Assembly: GCF_042453785.1 (NCBI RefSeq)
Contig: NC_091670.1
Span: 620,001 to 684,000 of the forward strand
DNA from: Malus domestica
Taxonomy: Eukaryota > Streptophyta > Magnoliopsida > Rosales > Rosaceae
Direction of reading: 5' to 3'
Length of the DNA: 64,000 nt
Below the pieces are notes generated by a model that was not told where the DNA came from, ran no database searches, and saw only the letters and a program-made list of their open reading frames with translations. The position numbers and the translations under genes were made by a program. Numbering within the stretch: the first letter of the stretch is position 1; the number at the start of each line of letters is the position of its first letter. This document shows, in pieces, positions 34,659 to 48,398 of the stretch.

Positions 34659-36046
34659 CTAACAGATAGGCGCCGATTACTTTCATAATTCTTTTTCGTA
34701 ATTAATTAATTAATTTAAATAGGGATTTGAGTTTGGAGATGATTGATTCATGCATGTTATGTCTTCCCATGTGTGTCGCTTTTGTTTGAATCTTAAGTTT
34801 CTCAGATAAAAGTTTTGTGTGCGGGACTAAAATGCTTATCGCGTGGTTATATGTATACGAGTAGGCGCCAGAGTCACTTTGTCGTATTTTAAGACATAGT
34901 AATAAATAAATAAAAATTTAAAACTAAACACGAATATTGAATTATAATATAAATAAAATTGTAACACCTTTAAAACTTGATGGGGAGCTCCTTAGCTACT
35001 TTGTTTCCCTTGCTTTAGACCTAGTTTGGGAGTGAGGTGCTTAAAAAAAAAGCACATGTGAAAAAAAGCTGTGAGGGTTTTAGGTGTTTGGTAAACTGAA
35101 AAAAAATGGCTTATTTTGGAAGCTGCTGTGAGAATAAGCTGAAATCAAAGGAAAAAGCTGAAGCTGCTATTTGCAGCTTTGGAAAACTGGTTTTTTTTCA
35201 AAGCACACGGAGCTACAGTGCTCCTTTAATGAAAAGACCCACTATCAGACTACTTTTTTTTTCCAAAAGCACTTTTACAAAAAAGTTTACCAAACGATCT
35301 GCTGATTTATTTCACAGCCGCTTATTCTCACAGCAGCTTTTTTTCAAAGCACAGCAATACCAAACCAACCCTTAGGACTAAGCTCGTTTTATAATGTATT
35401 TTACTATTTTTGTAGACTTTTTGAACTAGTAGTTTGAACAGAAAGGAACAAGTCCAGTCACACACTCTACTTACTTTAGGACTAAGCTCGTTTTATAATG
35501 TGACATTTGGAAATCATTAGAAGCATATTACAAAGGTCCTGTAAGAAATGAGGCTTGGTAACATGCATTACTCTTGGTTGATTAATGATTATTTAACTAG
35601 ATAAATCATGCCATGCGATGAGTCAGACTCAGAGACTACAAAATCATATCCAATTAGCAAAATTCCATTAGCATTTAGCCACCCACAATCTCTTTTATTA
35701 ATTTCAAACCCAGTCATTGAAGCTGGGCCTGCAACGAACAATACGCTACCCACAATAATTGAACCGAAAAACCTTTCAAATTACCAATGCAAAATTTGGT
35801 GCCAAATCACAACAAAATACAAACTAAGCACAGAAAAGACCAATACATAACAAACCTTGCCATCCCCGAGAGCTGCTGCAGTCACTCCTCCATGCTCCAA
35901 ATATGACACTTGTATCCCAAAACCATTTACAAAATCTATCTCTCCACATAGCAAGGCAGGCCTACTCCACATGGGCCACTCCCAAATCTTTTGTTTTGCC
36001 CTTTTTACATCCAACGTTAATCAAGGTACCAACCATGTATTAAGCT
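34659..36046. other. Spacer and SCYL2 3' flank, with one MITE
   Basis: Apart from the fold-back at 35025-35373, a duplicated phrase (TAGGACTAAGCTCGTTTTATAATGT at 35374 and 35476, about 102 bases apart) is the only structure seen. The part close to 36046 is probably the SCYL2 3' UTR. Confidence 0.4.
35025..35373. mobile_element. Fold-back MITE with AGCTGCTGTGAGAATAAGC arms
   Basis: The left part (AAAAAAAGCTGTGAGGG, GTGTTTGGTAAACTG) pairs with the right part (GTTTACCAAACGATC, CTTATTCTCACAGCAGCTTT). The same AAGCTGCTGTGAGAATAAGC phrase also occurs at 35120 in the opposite sense. The outer ends are TTTGGGAGTGAGGTGCTT and GCACAGCAATACCAAACC. Non-coding. I could not fix the target duplication. Confidence 0.6.
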
Positions 36047-39000
36047 TTATAGCAGATCCAAAAGGGGTGGCTGTTCAGTTGCCGATTTGGCATGGCTGGA
36101 GCGTGACGCTGAACTAGCACCCTTCCCTCTACCTCTTCCTCGACCTACAGCAGTTGATGGGGGAGGAGCAAGCCTAAGTGCTGTCTGCCCATTGTTTCCA
36201 GAAGCAAATATGGACCCAAGATCAGCTGATTTTTTATCTGTGTAAGCATTTGAAGCTGCTATCGGTTGATTCTGTTTCATAAATCCAATAGAACTCTGGG
36301 GGTTAAAACCTGAGCTACCCAAACCACCACTACTCGATGCATTGCCTTGATTAAGTCCTATTTGCTCAACAGAACTTCCAGTACCAAAGGCCCAACTGTC
36401 ATTGCTATTGTTGTAGAGGTTCATACTGTTTGATGTACTGGACAGTGAACTAGGACCATATTTGTTTCTGGGAGACTCTATCGTACCATTGTTGGAAGAG
36501 CCCGTTCCACTTACTTGGCCACTAGGCCGTGGGGGCCAGTTAGCAAAAGGATCTATGTCATCAAAACCGGAACTGGATGAGGTTCCTGCATTTAATTGCT
36601 TCTCAGCATCAGCAACAGGGTTAACTCCAGAAGATGCTCGAGGAGGCCATTCTATATCAACTGGGGAACATGACACGGGTGTTTGCTGACTAGATACTGC
36701 AGTTCTCAACAAGGAATTTGGCTGTGAAGAAGTTACTTGAATTGGTTCATTACCCAGAGTGGGATAAGTGGAGGTAATGGAATTTGTAGAATTTTGGAGG
36801 GAATTGGAGGGCTGCTTTCTGATGGGACCCCAATCTTCATCCCATGCCGGACTGCTGTTTGCAGCGGTGGCAACATTTCCGCTAATTTTGCTTGGGACTT
36901 GGGAGTGGAGCCCATTGGCAGATGGAGATGGTTTTACCTCTGGAATTCCAGAATCCGTCACAGTAACTCCTCGTTTTTCCTCTATCTTCCTGCCACAAAA
37001 CCAATAGGTCCAATACATAAAAGGAGAGTAACACTCAATATTAGAAAAACTAAACATGAGAAAGAATTATATAATGCTGAAACTATAAGAATGCATGTAA
37101 GCATGCAGACATTAATGGGGTGAAGAAGCACAACACGTTACCTCAGAATATCCTTGACAAAGAGCATGTATTTGGCAAACTGCTGAACATTTAATTGCTG
37201 GGCAGTAAGGAGAGGTATCAGCAGTGGGAGGACATGCTCTGCAACAAATTCTACCCCATGCTGAAAATCATAAAAGCAAAGACGACGAATTATATCTTGC
37301 AACTTTGTAATAATACATTGCAATATAAGGGTAGAATGCTACAGAAGCAGATAAAACGACTCCAGAACAAGATTCATTATTGGAAACTGTTACCTGCTTA
37401 AGAATTGAGTTTGACACCCCAAGAGTACACATAAGGGTAGGAGCAGAACGGTCAACTGCAGTACAACGCTGAATTGTTTGCAGAATATCCAAAATAGCAC
37501 TCTTATCGAGTGTAGGAATCAAATCTCCTAGACAAAGCAAAGCATTGACTCTCACCTGCCAAAATAAGCACATTTGAAATTCACGTCCAATTCTTACATT
37601 AAGGTTAAACCGCAACAAAATAAAATAAAATTCACCCAAGTGAAGTTCATTCAAGAGACACCTCGAACTACCAGTCTCATGGAATTAAGAGCTACAGTTG
37701 AACCCACATACCAAGAAAAAAAAAAAGGGCAACATTCAGTTCATTCATCTTGAACTGTCATACTACTGACCGTCAATTCAGAAAAACTAAAGAAAACTGT
37801 ATTTTGGGACTTTAGTTTCTTATGAATTCACGGCCACAAGCATTCCATTGTCCCAAGAAAAATACACAAATTGATGATATTGGAGAAACCAACTCAGGCC
37901 GAAGATTCACGAGGCAAATCGCAGGGTGACTCCCACGTTATGATTTAATTCCTCTATAATTTTCACAATGCCGAATCATGCCATTTTTTTTAAGTTACAT
38001 GTTCACTAATGAATGGCAGTTTGAAGAGTCAATTTCCTCAGAAGTAGAAACATGGGCAAACAATCAAATGGTTTAATAATTAGTGGAATCAGAAAAACAG
38101 TATATGCTCTGCAAATTCAACAAAAGAAATAATTATGCTTCAATAAAAATTTAGGATGTAATAATTACTCAATCAAATAATTCCGGCAGCATTCAGGATC
38201 AGAAATGCAAAATGTCAGGGGCATATATGAGGAGGATGAAATATACAACTAGCACACGATGCACAAAATAAAAGCGTGTGATTTAAAATTCCATCTTGCT
38301 ATGATTAGGTCAATCACTCTTTATTATTGAGTGCTACGTACAATCAATTAGTCTGCATAACAGAAATAAAATATAATAGAAGTGACAGTTGTAGGGTGTC
38401 ATTTAAGACGGATGCACAATGAGAACTCGGCGGAGCCAGAAATATTATAGTAGGGCGTCATTAAGATGAATGCACAATGAGAATGTTCTTAAATTAAACT
38501 TAAGAAAAGAAAGCCAATAAAGCAATCAATACATACCGCGGCAACAGTTGTCTTAAGAGCTAAGCCATGAACACGAGGCAGAATAGCTTGTTTCACTAGC
38601 TGGAAAGAATGAAAATATAAGACAACAAATACTAGTAGTTCTCCCATAAAATGTTCCTTTAGAAAAAAAAAAAAGGTCGTACCCAGTGCACAAGGCTCCC
38701 GCTTTACGCAGGGTCTGGGAGAGGTGGAAAGAATGAAATATAGCTTTTGTTTATCTTCAACCATGTGCTAAACACAGTTTTGTATTATGGAAAAAAAGCC
38801 GGCGGTATAATCCAAAACTGTAACACATCTTCAAAAGTAGCATTCAAAATTAAATTTCTACTGCAGACTTCTGTTCTCCACCAATAGGAATTTAAACTTT
38901 TTTATTCAGTCCTGTGTTGTTTGGGTTGCTGTTTGAAGTACTCATTAACAAATGTTTTCATTGCTTCAAGAATAATGTTTATGTGTGTGTACGCTCTTCT

Positions 39001-42000
39001 AAAGAATGTAAATGCATACTCACCTGAACATCAATTTTATTAGCAAGGAAAGAAGACTTTCTCAAAACCTCCTCCTGTATGCGAGCATCGGCATCACCAT
39101 ATGCTCGAACAATCATGGGCAGGACGTGTGATATCAAGTAATCTTGCATAGTCTAAAATAAAAACATAACAGGTTAAGTGTATAACTCAATAATGAGAAA
39201 AGTATCTACTAGCAACATAGTAATCCACTGGAACCCGGCAGATATAATTAAAAGGTTCACGACAATTAGCCTAATGTATCAATATAGAAACTAACTTCAC
39301 ATTCTTTTTCTGGTTTTATGTCTGGGAATCAGCACCCTTTTCCACGCACTGAACATCCACAGTACACAAAGAGTGCAGGGATTGAAACACAGAATGCAAT
39401 AATATCTTACACTACCAAATAAAAGAATCAGCATACTATTTTCACTTACCTTGTTGATTATAAGTTCAGCATGCTTCAAAAGCAACAACAATGTGTCTCC
39501 CACAGCGGTGCTCAGGACAGGAACAAGGGCTGGCAATGTTGATAACTCAAAGTCATTCTTATCCTACATTATGTTGAAGACATAAACTTAGTTAATCCAA
39601 TTGAAAAACCAACTCATGGTTATGAAATGTAAAGCATTCACTGTCACCTGATGATGTGCATAAATTCGAACACTAGAGGAGTGTGTGCGTGTGCGTGTGC
39701 ATGTGAATAATCGTGCCAGTTTTCAAAAATAAAGTATCATCACAGTTTTTATGAGATCATCACATATTTGTTTCTTGTATTTTTCAAAAACTCATATACT
39801 TTTTGAGTGATTCTGTGGGAACACCTTATTTGCTCAGTTAACCCTTCCATTGTTTGGACAACGGTAGCTGACAACAATTTTCTTTTAACAGAAAACCAAT
39901 ATTTTCTTATGAAAAACAACATATATGCACACCATGGACAAGGCTCCATTTTCAAACTACAGCGACAAAAATAAAACTTTCCAAACTGCCTAAACTACCC
40001 CCAAAAAAGCATCCATCATTGCTACCATCTTTTTTATCGGAATTATGATATAATCTAAGACATCATAACGAGCCTTGTTTGATTAGTTTACAAACACTCA
40101 CAATCATTTACAAAGCTCAATAAATTCACAAAAGCTTTTTTTTGTAGGTATACCAATGACTCAATTCCAATCACAAAGGCAAAGCAATTAGTACCTGGGA
40201 CTCTGCAATCGTGAGAACCATGGGCAGAATCATTGGTTGCATAACCAAATTCCTAAGTTCTGCACAAAGCGGCGGTAGTACCTAGAAAAACATAATAGAG
40301 ACCATGTTCAATCATTCAAGTGGTCCATATCTTCAGCAGTTGGCTGAATAAAACTATGAAATCCAATATAGTGAAATACAAATTACCAATAGGCATAACC
40401 AGATACCTGAGGGGATCTTTCTTTATCAAACCCAAAACAAAAATCATCATGTGGTTTTCATTTCAATAATCATGTGATCTTTTCATTAATCCATTTCCAA
40501 AATTCAAACACATATTCAAAACATAAATCAAACCTTATATCGCAATACTCGAGAATCGAAATCTTTCCACATATCAGATAATGCTTTCAGGAATTCAGAC
40601 TTCTGCATGTTATCTCTTTCCTGCAAATGAAAAAATAAAAATAAAAATAAAAAATAAATTGATTTATGATTTCAAAGCTTTTTTTTTTTCTTAAGACATT
40701 AATCTAGGGTAACAATATCCCAGAAGCATGCACTGATTAAGCGGAAATACAAATGCATACAAGCATGTGGTCGAGAAAGCGAAGAGCACGCAACCTAGTG
40801 TCATCCCGGAAAAATGGAGAACCTGCAAACAAATATTATAACAAACCCGAGTATGAGACTAATAGCAATCAAAGTACACTTAATATGTAACAAAACAATA
40901 ATAACCAGGCCAAATGTGTACGCATTTTATACTGTAGACATTAAAACAAAAATACAAATATGACCAAACGAATTCTAACCATAATACTACATTACTTTTG
41001 GCTTCCACGAAGATTTGGGACTGATTTTCATGTATCAGGATTCAGGACAGGAACAACCCGAACTCCACATGCCTTCTATTTGTATAAATGATGGTGGGCT
41101 TAGATATTTTATTATTATTAACTTTTAATCAATAAAACCTGGGAATTCAGTTACTCATTTTAATTATTTCAAAGTTCTTAAAATCTTGGACTGCTTATAT
41201 TAAATTATCAATAGGTTCCTAGTAATAGTTTTTGAGATTCTGAATATTAATACATACTTGATTTTACCATGATTTATCACTCCTTATCCTTCTCTGTCTC
41301 TTTACACATATCATCCTTATTCTGTCTCTACATTCTACATTGATAGGAAGCAGAGAAATGTTTTCCTACATTCAATGATTTACCTGTAAATTCAATTGCT
41401 GTTGGCCTGAAAGCCTCATTTGTAGAAATCATCCTTTGCAAGTCAGGAACTAACTCCGAAGGAATAGAGGAAAAGGCTTCACTAGATAAGTAACTTAAGG
41501 TATTCATGTACTGCAAAAGAAAAACTTCAGTATTAACAATAACACTAATACACAAAATCATAGATCAAGGATGAGGATGACTCAATGAAAATGAAGAAAA
41601 GTATTAAAGACCAGTACACATATCCTACTTTCCATGACCTATTTTATTGTACGTGCAGGGGAAGCAACAGCTAAAAGTTGGAGATCCTTGCTAAAGGAGA
41701 TGAGCATACCACAAGCACTTTTTGTGTTTCCGTACATGAACAAGCTATCAATTAAACACTTGCATTTCCATGAAAGAGGTGAAGAATTTGAATGAAGGTT
41801 ACCATCTTGACATTGTTGTGGCAGTCGAGCAAGGGCTTGTGAGCAATCAAGTGGTAGGCAAGACAACCAAAACTGAAAATATCAGAAGAACATCCAACTG
41901 AAGATGCTTTGCTCTTAGCAATTTCAGGAGCAGTGTAATTCAGTGGTGGCTGAATGGGCAGCACAGAGTCCTCAACATCATATTCCTGTGCAACCCGTAT

Positions 42001-44366
42001 CAAATTAGTTAATGATAGGCAGATATTGCTCATGGGGAATTCTCAATGGATATAAATAAGCTTAATAACCTGAAAAATGAAGGACAACATTTTCACATGA
42101 AAGCATCATACTGATCATAAAGAAAATGCTAAACTCTTAACTATTTGTCAAGAGTCCAGTGTGCAGGAATAGAAAATTCAAGGTTGTTGCAAAAGCAACT
42201 GCATAGATGGAAACAGTTGGATAAAGACCAAGGAAGAAAATGAAGACATTCATAGATTCACGAATGTAAGTACATGCAGAACGTAAATGCTATAATAAGA
42301 GATATCTACAAACCAAATGTGTAGTAATAATGTTTCTGCAGAACAGAATGGCACATTTTCATGATTGTTAAAATGTGCAGGTGAAGTAGAATTCTTTGTA
42401 TAATAAGATTATAAAAGAGGCTTCACTCACAGCATAATGGAATGCCTGAACATTAGTCATATTTCCTGAGGCTTGATCTGTTGAGATTGCAAAACCAAAT
42501 CCACCAAGCTTCCAAGCTCCACTTGATGTAATAAAGACATTCTGCAGCAATAGGTTTCGCATTAAATTGACATATTCAATATGCAATGAACCTCTAACTT
42601 GGAGGACAATTATGATACTAATTGACAAGAAACATGCTTCTTAGATTGGGTTAGGGATTGATTCATAAAGATCAAGCAATAAAATGAGAAAGTAGTCTAT
42701 TCCTTGGTAAATATATCTCCCCGTTAACATGGACAAGAAATAAACTTAATAGGCTAGATATTCTAGCCTCCAGATAAACAGAGATAAAATAACTACAAAT
42801 GAGTTTAAATTTCGACAAATTTCACTTCTACATATTTCAAATGTTGTGGAAACAAAGAAAGAAGACGTTATAACCTCAGGTGATATAGCCCGATGAATGA
42901 GACGCGCATTGTTATGGAGAAAGTCTAAGGATTCTGCTAACTGGAGCAAACCATGCTTCACCTCCAATATACCCATTTCCTGCAAAGCAAAAATCCTTTT
43001 GAGCAAGTTATTATATCACAGTATGATTCAGAACATAGCACATGACAGATGGGAGATTGACTAAAGAATGCACTTTCCGCAGAAGAATATTTTCCACAAC
43101 ATTCTCCCCTTGGGGAAGAGAAAATTTCTAGCCCATTACAAAATTTACAACTAGATCAATTTAATTAGCTATAAAAAATTACTTTACCACCAACAAATTT
43201 ACTGTTATTTGTTTTACTAAATTCGATATAATAATCCCAAGAGCATTGAGGTTGCTCATAGCGTTTTGATTTCCTCAGTCAAAATAAGTATGATATGCAT
43301 TGAACATCAATGTGCAGAAATTCAAACTTGTTTTCAAGTTCGAGAGTTCATATTGGACAATGAGTTATACGGAAGACAAAAAATAACTCTGAAGAAGAAT
43401 TAGAAAGCTAAGCGTCAAATAGCTTGGCCTATCCAATACAAGCAAACCGCCAAAAGCAGTGACCTCCATCTTGAAAACTAAGATGCCTTAGAGAAAATAA
43501 TAATAGATGTGTTCCCTGATTTCTGATAAATGGGCATAGATCTAGAGACAAGAATGAGCACATCGTATTCAGAATACAAACAACTTGCTTGTTCTACAGA
43601 ACATCCGCTTATTAACACCAATAATGTATCATTCTCAAAGGCTCAAAATCACACAGCTACATTCGAATTCAAGTCGGTTACTTTACTGATCCACATGAAA
43701 GAAACTGAAGCCGACCAAGCATTCACTGATTTGAACTACATTCCAATAATTACGGGTTGGCATACGATGATGCGAATCCAAACATGCATTCACTAATTTA
43801 CTAAAATTACACTATCGAAACTCGAAACTTGCATTGAAAGAAACAATTGAAGGCCACTAGAGCCTACCTACCATTCCTTTAAGCTCCTTGGGCACCTTAG
43901 CCACATTCTCCACATTCCCAAGCGCATTTGCCACAGACGCAAACAATGGCTCCGTCACCATTGCCATGGCATTCTTGTTCTCATCCAGCGCCTGCACCAC
44001 GTGCACCACCCCGGGATGCCTCAGCCTCACCAGCCTCGCCGCATCAGCCCGAATAATCTCCAAAAACCCATCTTCCGCCGCCTTGGTCAATCCGGCGCGC
44101 AGGCGCGCCTCCGACAGAGCCTTCTTATCCAAAACCCAGACGCAGACGGTGGGGTACTGGTGCGCGCGCGTGGAATCGCGAGCCGCCTTGGCCGAGTAGA
44201 GCTTCCAGACCAGGCCCGGTCCGGCTGACCCGATCTGATCGAAGAGCTCGTAGTCCTGGAGAGGCTTGGGTCCGGCGACTTCCTGGACCGTAGTCTGCAC
44301 GGTCTTTTCGATGGCTGCAGCGGTCTTGGCGAAGGCTTGGGTTAGGGTTTTCATGTTGAGAGACAT
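36047..44366 (-). CDS. SCY1-like pseudokinase, SCYL2 type (14 exons, 928 aa)
   Basis: Exons: 44366-43872, 42979-42875, 42541-42431, 41985-41803, 41510-41384, 40822-40761, 40620-40534, 40281-40195, 39563-39450, 39152-39024, 38599-38537, 37555-37394, 37260-37142 and 36989-36047 (2787 nt). The N-terminal kinase-like domain (about 35-310) opens [20 protein letters not shown]. Its catalytic loop reads HRAISPEN (194-201; the HRD aspartate is Ala196) and the DFG motif is GFG (214-216), so catalysis is not expected. Residues about 320-600 form helical, HEAT-like repeats ([60 protein letters not shown]). The last 300 residues are Ser/Pro/Asn/Gly-rich with WPPR repeats and a GRGRGRGKG patch. SCYL2 proteins bind clathrin and adaptors at the trans-Golgi network/endosomes. 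Arabidopsis SCYL2A/B are needed for cell growth and root hairs. The start [20 protein letters not shown] is typical. Confidence 0.95.
38662..38726 (-). mobile_element. Au-like SINE 3' end in SCYL2 intron 10
   Basis: The minus strand ends CTCCCAGACCCTGCGTAAAG, CGGGAGCCTTGTGCACTGGG and TACGACCTTTTTTTTTTTT, the same 3' end as at 28684. The phrase TGGAAAGAATGAAA occurs at about 38601 and again at about 38725 just after the SINE; whether this is a target duplication is unclear, because other sequence lies between. Confidence 0.7.
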
Positions 44367-44566
44367 GCTCGGACGAATGGGAATTGCAATGTGTATGATA
44401 CAAATTAAATCATAAAAGCAGTGTTCGTATATGTGATATGTATAGGTGTATGTGATCGGTGGAATTGGGTAGGAAGTCTAGGATTTAGGGTTGACGACGA
44501 CGGAGAAGACGGTGGAGGGAATTTGGAAGATTTCCTCAGATCATCGCTGTGGGTTTCTTCTCCCTC

Positions 44567-45968
44567 TAGTTTAGTTTCTTTTAATATTTTTTATTAAAAA
44601 ATGATTTTTTTTTATATTTGGACAATTTCTCTCTGCGTGCAGTTTGTTGCTATTTTCAGTTGGCTTGTCTTCGGTTAATTAATTTTGTTTCTGATAATTT
44701 AGGTGAGATGACTGATTCACACGTGGCGGCCAGCTGACTTGGATAGTCGGTGGGTGGGTTGGGCTTTGTAGCAAGTTAAGCGTAATTTTGGATCAATGAT
44801 ATGATGTTATTTGGAAAAATGGTCCATTTAAATATGCTTCAAAAGACAATCTCATAAAATTATGTTATTTGGGAGTCTAATTTTCTCTTTTTTTTTTTTT
44901 AAGTACATCGATATTTTTACATTAAAGAGAGAGAGAGTTCGGCAAAACCACACAATAAGCAACCTAATTTGATATCGAATTAGCCATCCACAATATTCGA
45001 ACTTAAGACCTCTCACTTTTAAGTGAAGAGGAATACCATCAGACCGTAGTACTGAGTGACAATTTTCTCCTTGTTTGCTGTCACTAGTTTAGGACTGAGG
45101 ACACTTGAGTTTGAGATAGGACGTATCATATTGGAATTATGTGTTCTCGTGGCTTCTCGTTGTAATTGAATTCTAGTTTTTCGATAAAAAAATGCAAATA
45201 AGCATTGTCAAAAGCGAATTTGAATCACATTATTACTAGCTCGTTATGAAGCTTAGCCCACTGCCCACCCCCTTAGTGTAGAGATAATATTGTTTGTTAA
45301 AATAATAATAAATAAATAAATAAAAAATAAAAAAACTTGCCATCGGGCTAGTTTTAGGGCTGGCCCTGAGAAGGTATTGTGTGGGAAAACGGATTAGGAA
45401 CATGTGATAGGGGATTTGAACACATAATGCAGTAATTTAAGTGCAGTACATGACATTAATAATTCATTGATATAGTACATGACATGTGGTATTTACGAAA
45501 GAAATAAACCAAGGGCATGATGCAGTGCAGTAATTTCAGTGGTCGGAATGGATTGCTAGACGTGGATCTATTAAGTAAGACTCATGAATGAAGAAGCAAC
45601 TTTTTAGAGTTGCAAACTTGCAATGCCAGCTATTCCTGTCATGTGGATATAAGCGATATGAAATACACGCATTTGGTGGAAATGCTCATCAACTATTTGC
45701 AGTAAAAAAGGTATGTGATTGTGTTAGATCAAGTAGCTGCATTTTCATTTGGGATCTTCTTTCCATGAAAGCTTTCTCTAGCTGGCCTCACAGTTGCTGC
45801 CCCCACCAGAGTTTGAAGTCATTTCTAGGGAATTCTACCCTTGGATGCTCTCATGTCAACCAAAAAGATGAGAACTATGAATGCAGATGAGTACTTTGAG
45901 AAGCATCTTGAGTTGTAGACAAAGTTTGGCAATGAAATCTGAAATGACTGTTTGAGTGGATATTCAAT
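44567..45968. other. Spacer upstream of SCYL2
   Basis: SCYL2 promoter side, then AT-rich spacer with an (AATA)n stretch at 45303-45330. An ORF at 45588-45890 has no recognisable motif and I do not call it. Confidence 0.4.
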
Positions 45969-46377
45969 GTTGGGCTTGGTGCGATTAAAGGCCCAAGAAC
46001 GCGAAAAGTAAAAGGATGATTAGGCTTGGGCAGTTGGCAGCCTAGGAAGAATTGAAAATCATTTTTGCCAAGAAATAGGCAACAAGCCTATGTGAGAAGT
46101 GACAAGTGACAGATGATAGCTCATCTCCAGCAAAAAGTACTTTTCCATGGCATGAATAGGTAAATAACAAAAGTAGATGGTGACTCATCATACTATGGAG
46201 GCCATCACAAAAAAAGAAGGCTTGGACAGTCGGGGCTAGAAAGTCTATAAAAGCAATGAAAGACACAAGGAAGATCTCTCTCAACCAATCAATCAAAAGA
46301 TATTCAACTCTGCACTCTAACAAGCAAGAAACCAGAAAGCTTTAGTTTGTTCAAACTTTACCCCTTTAGTCGCAGGT
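45969..46377 (+). mobile_element. Left part of an older LTR-like repeat
   Basis: It begins TGTTGGGCTTGG and holds a promoter-like GTCTATAAAAGCAATGAAAG near 46241, followed by a CT-rich leader, as in an LTR U3/R. It is interrupted at 46378 by the Athila element. The other half would be 57268-57541. No partner LTR or coding region is visible, so this is tentative. Confidence 0.35.
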
Positions 46378-47882
46378 TGATCACTCATATATTTCATGCA
46401 ATTATACCATCCATTTCTAAAGTTTTTGTGATGTTTTTGTGTTAAAATTGTGGCATTTTACCTTACCTTATGTTAATGTGCAGTTAATGTTGTTTTAGGA
46501 CAAAAATTGGCAAAAAGAAATTGAATAAAGAAAGAAGTGGAAGGCACACTGGCAGAAAGAATAAAAACATAAAATGGAGAGAAGAAAGCAGTGGAGGACA
46601 CACGGGACAGTGGGAGAGACTGACGGGGATAGCAGAAAGAAAAGAAGAATAAGGAGTGGAGAGGCAAGTGCGGTAGGTACAACAGAAAAATAAATAAATA
46701 AAAGAATAAAGGAAGGTCAGAAACAGAGGAGACAGGGAAGGCAGTAGGTGTGGAAATAAGAAAAGGGAGTGCACTGACAGACGGAAAAAGAATAAAAAAA
46801 AGGAGGGGGATGGACTGCAAGGTGGAGAGGAAGGCACGGGTTGGAAGGCAGACGAGAGAGAGAGAGGACTGCGCAGAAGCGAGGCGCAGAAGCACGGGAG
46901 TGACCAGACGCATGGCAGGGAACCAGCGAATGAAAAAAAAGAGAAACTGAAGAAGTCAGAGCACAGAAACTGACGGGAGCAGAAGAGGAACAAAAAAACG
47001 GGTGTTTTCTTTCTTGTTATTTTCTATGGATAATTTCTTATGTATGAACATAATTATGTGTAACTAATTTATTATGCTAGAGTGAGGCCATGAGCCGCAA
47101 CATGAATATGTAGATTTATTTTTTTAATTGCTTAAGTGTTGTTACATGCTTGCTTTGATATTTTCAATCACTGAATTAAACTATCTATGTACCTTGATGC
47201 TTGATCACCATTAGGATGCTTAGAAAAGTTATCGGATGCAATTTTGAACGAATGTCACGTTAAAATTGGTTGTGCTTCTTGTGATTGAGAATTATACTCT
47301 CCTAAGGTAAATATCATGCTCTTAGGGATTATATGGTTTAACAAAAGGATTTTCACCAAGATTAAGGAATCACTCATGTTTATATTTAATCCAAATGTCA
47401 TGGATAAGTTGCATGTAGTGGTATGCGTTTTAGCTTGAATGTCACAAGTAAAACATACACAAGGAAAATCCAACCTTCAAAGCATGTGTGTTTTCAATTA
47501 TTTAAGCAATTGGAATAGCTACGTAGGAGTGTTGTTGGTAAAGGTTGAACTCTAGCATATTGTCAATCTATTTTTCTTCAATCATTTATTTTATCTTGAA
47601 TTTCCTTATTTGTTTGTTTTGTTTAAGTTGAATCATTATTCCTAAAAACCAATTCCCATTTTAGATATTTGTTTAAGTCACATCCGGTAATATTTAGTTT
47701 TGTCAAATTAGTGTAATTCTTAAGTTTAAATAAGTTAAATACACAAAAACTCGTAAATTGTTTATATCAGTCCCTGAGGAGATCGACCTTGCTTGAGCCA
47801 TTCTATACTACAAACACTTGTTCTCTTGCAAGAATTTTCTACGATTTAACCCTTTGTTTTACAAGTGGTAAAATCGCTATCA
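46378..47882 (+). repeat. 5' LTR of the Athila-type element
   Basis: 1505 bp, TG...CA ended. It contains a GA-rich purine-biased block (about 46500-47000), which gives long spurious ORFs on the opposite strand. The block at 47197-47222 is shared with the solo LTR at 14568-17132. Confidence 0.92.
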
Positions 47883-47888
47883 AGAAAT

Positions 47889-47906
47889 TGGCGCCGTTGC
47901 CGGGGA
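47889..47906 (+). promoter_or_regulatory. Primer binding site (tRNA-Asp type)
   Basis: TGGCGCCGTTGCCGGGGA begins six bases after the 5' LTR. It is the complement of the 3' end of plant tRNA-Asp, the primer commonly seen in Athila elements. Confidence 0.8.
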
Positions 47907-48398
47907 CTGTGCCAACAGTTCCCGAGTTTTTGTGTTTATTTTTCTTATGTTTATGTTTATGTCTTATTTTTATTAATCATTGAAAAAAAAAATTTATTTA
48001 AGAATCCTTCTTGATTAACTTTGGTACCGTAATAATGTTGTATATTTGTGTTAGAAATCTGTTTATGTATCCCCTTCACAAATTTCTGTTCTAAATCACG
48101 TATTATTAAATTTAAAAAAAAATTATTAAATTAAATTTAAAAAAAAACAGCAATTAATTTAGTTGAGTTTCGATCTTTGATTAAGTATAGTGGATGTGTG
48201 GTGTGAGATTTTTTGTCTTCATTTAATTAACTAGTGGTTGCAAATTTGCATAATTTGTGTTTTTAATTCATCTAGGTTTACTTACTTTCTTTTTCTTTTT
48301 GTTTTTGTTGTTTAGTTAGTTTCTGTTAAGTTTTATTTTATTTTACTTTTATTTTTTATTGTGGCTTAATTTTTCTATTGTTTGTTCAGGTGTAGTAT
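47907..48398 (+). other. Leader between primer site and gag
   Basis: AT-rich untranslated leader of the retrotransposon. No ORF or motif seen beyond poly-A and poly-T runs. Confidence 0.5.

Noticed and set aside
45588-45890. 100-aa plus-strand ORF upstream of the retrotransposon nest
   Set aside because: No motif or splice context; probably chance.
46473-46993. Long overlapping ORFs on the minus strand rich in Ser/Phe/Leu (also at 55859-56436)
   Set aside because: They are the complement of a GA-rich block in the Athila-type LTRs; purine bias removes stops. No protein family.
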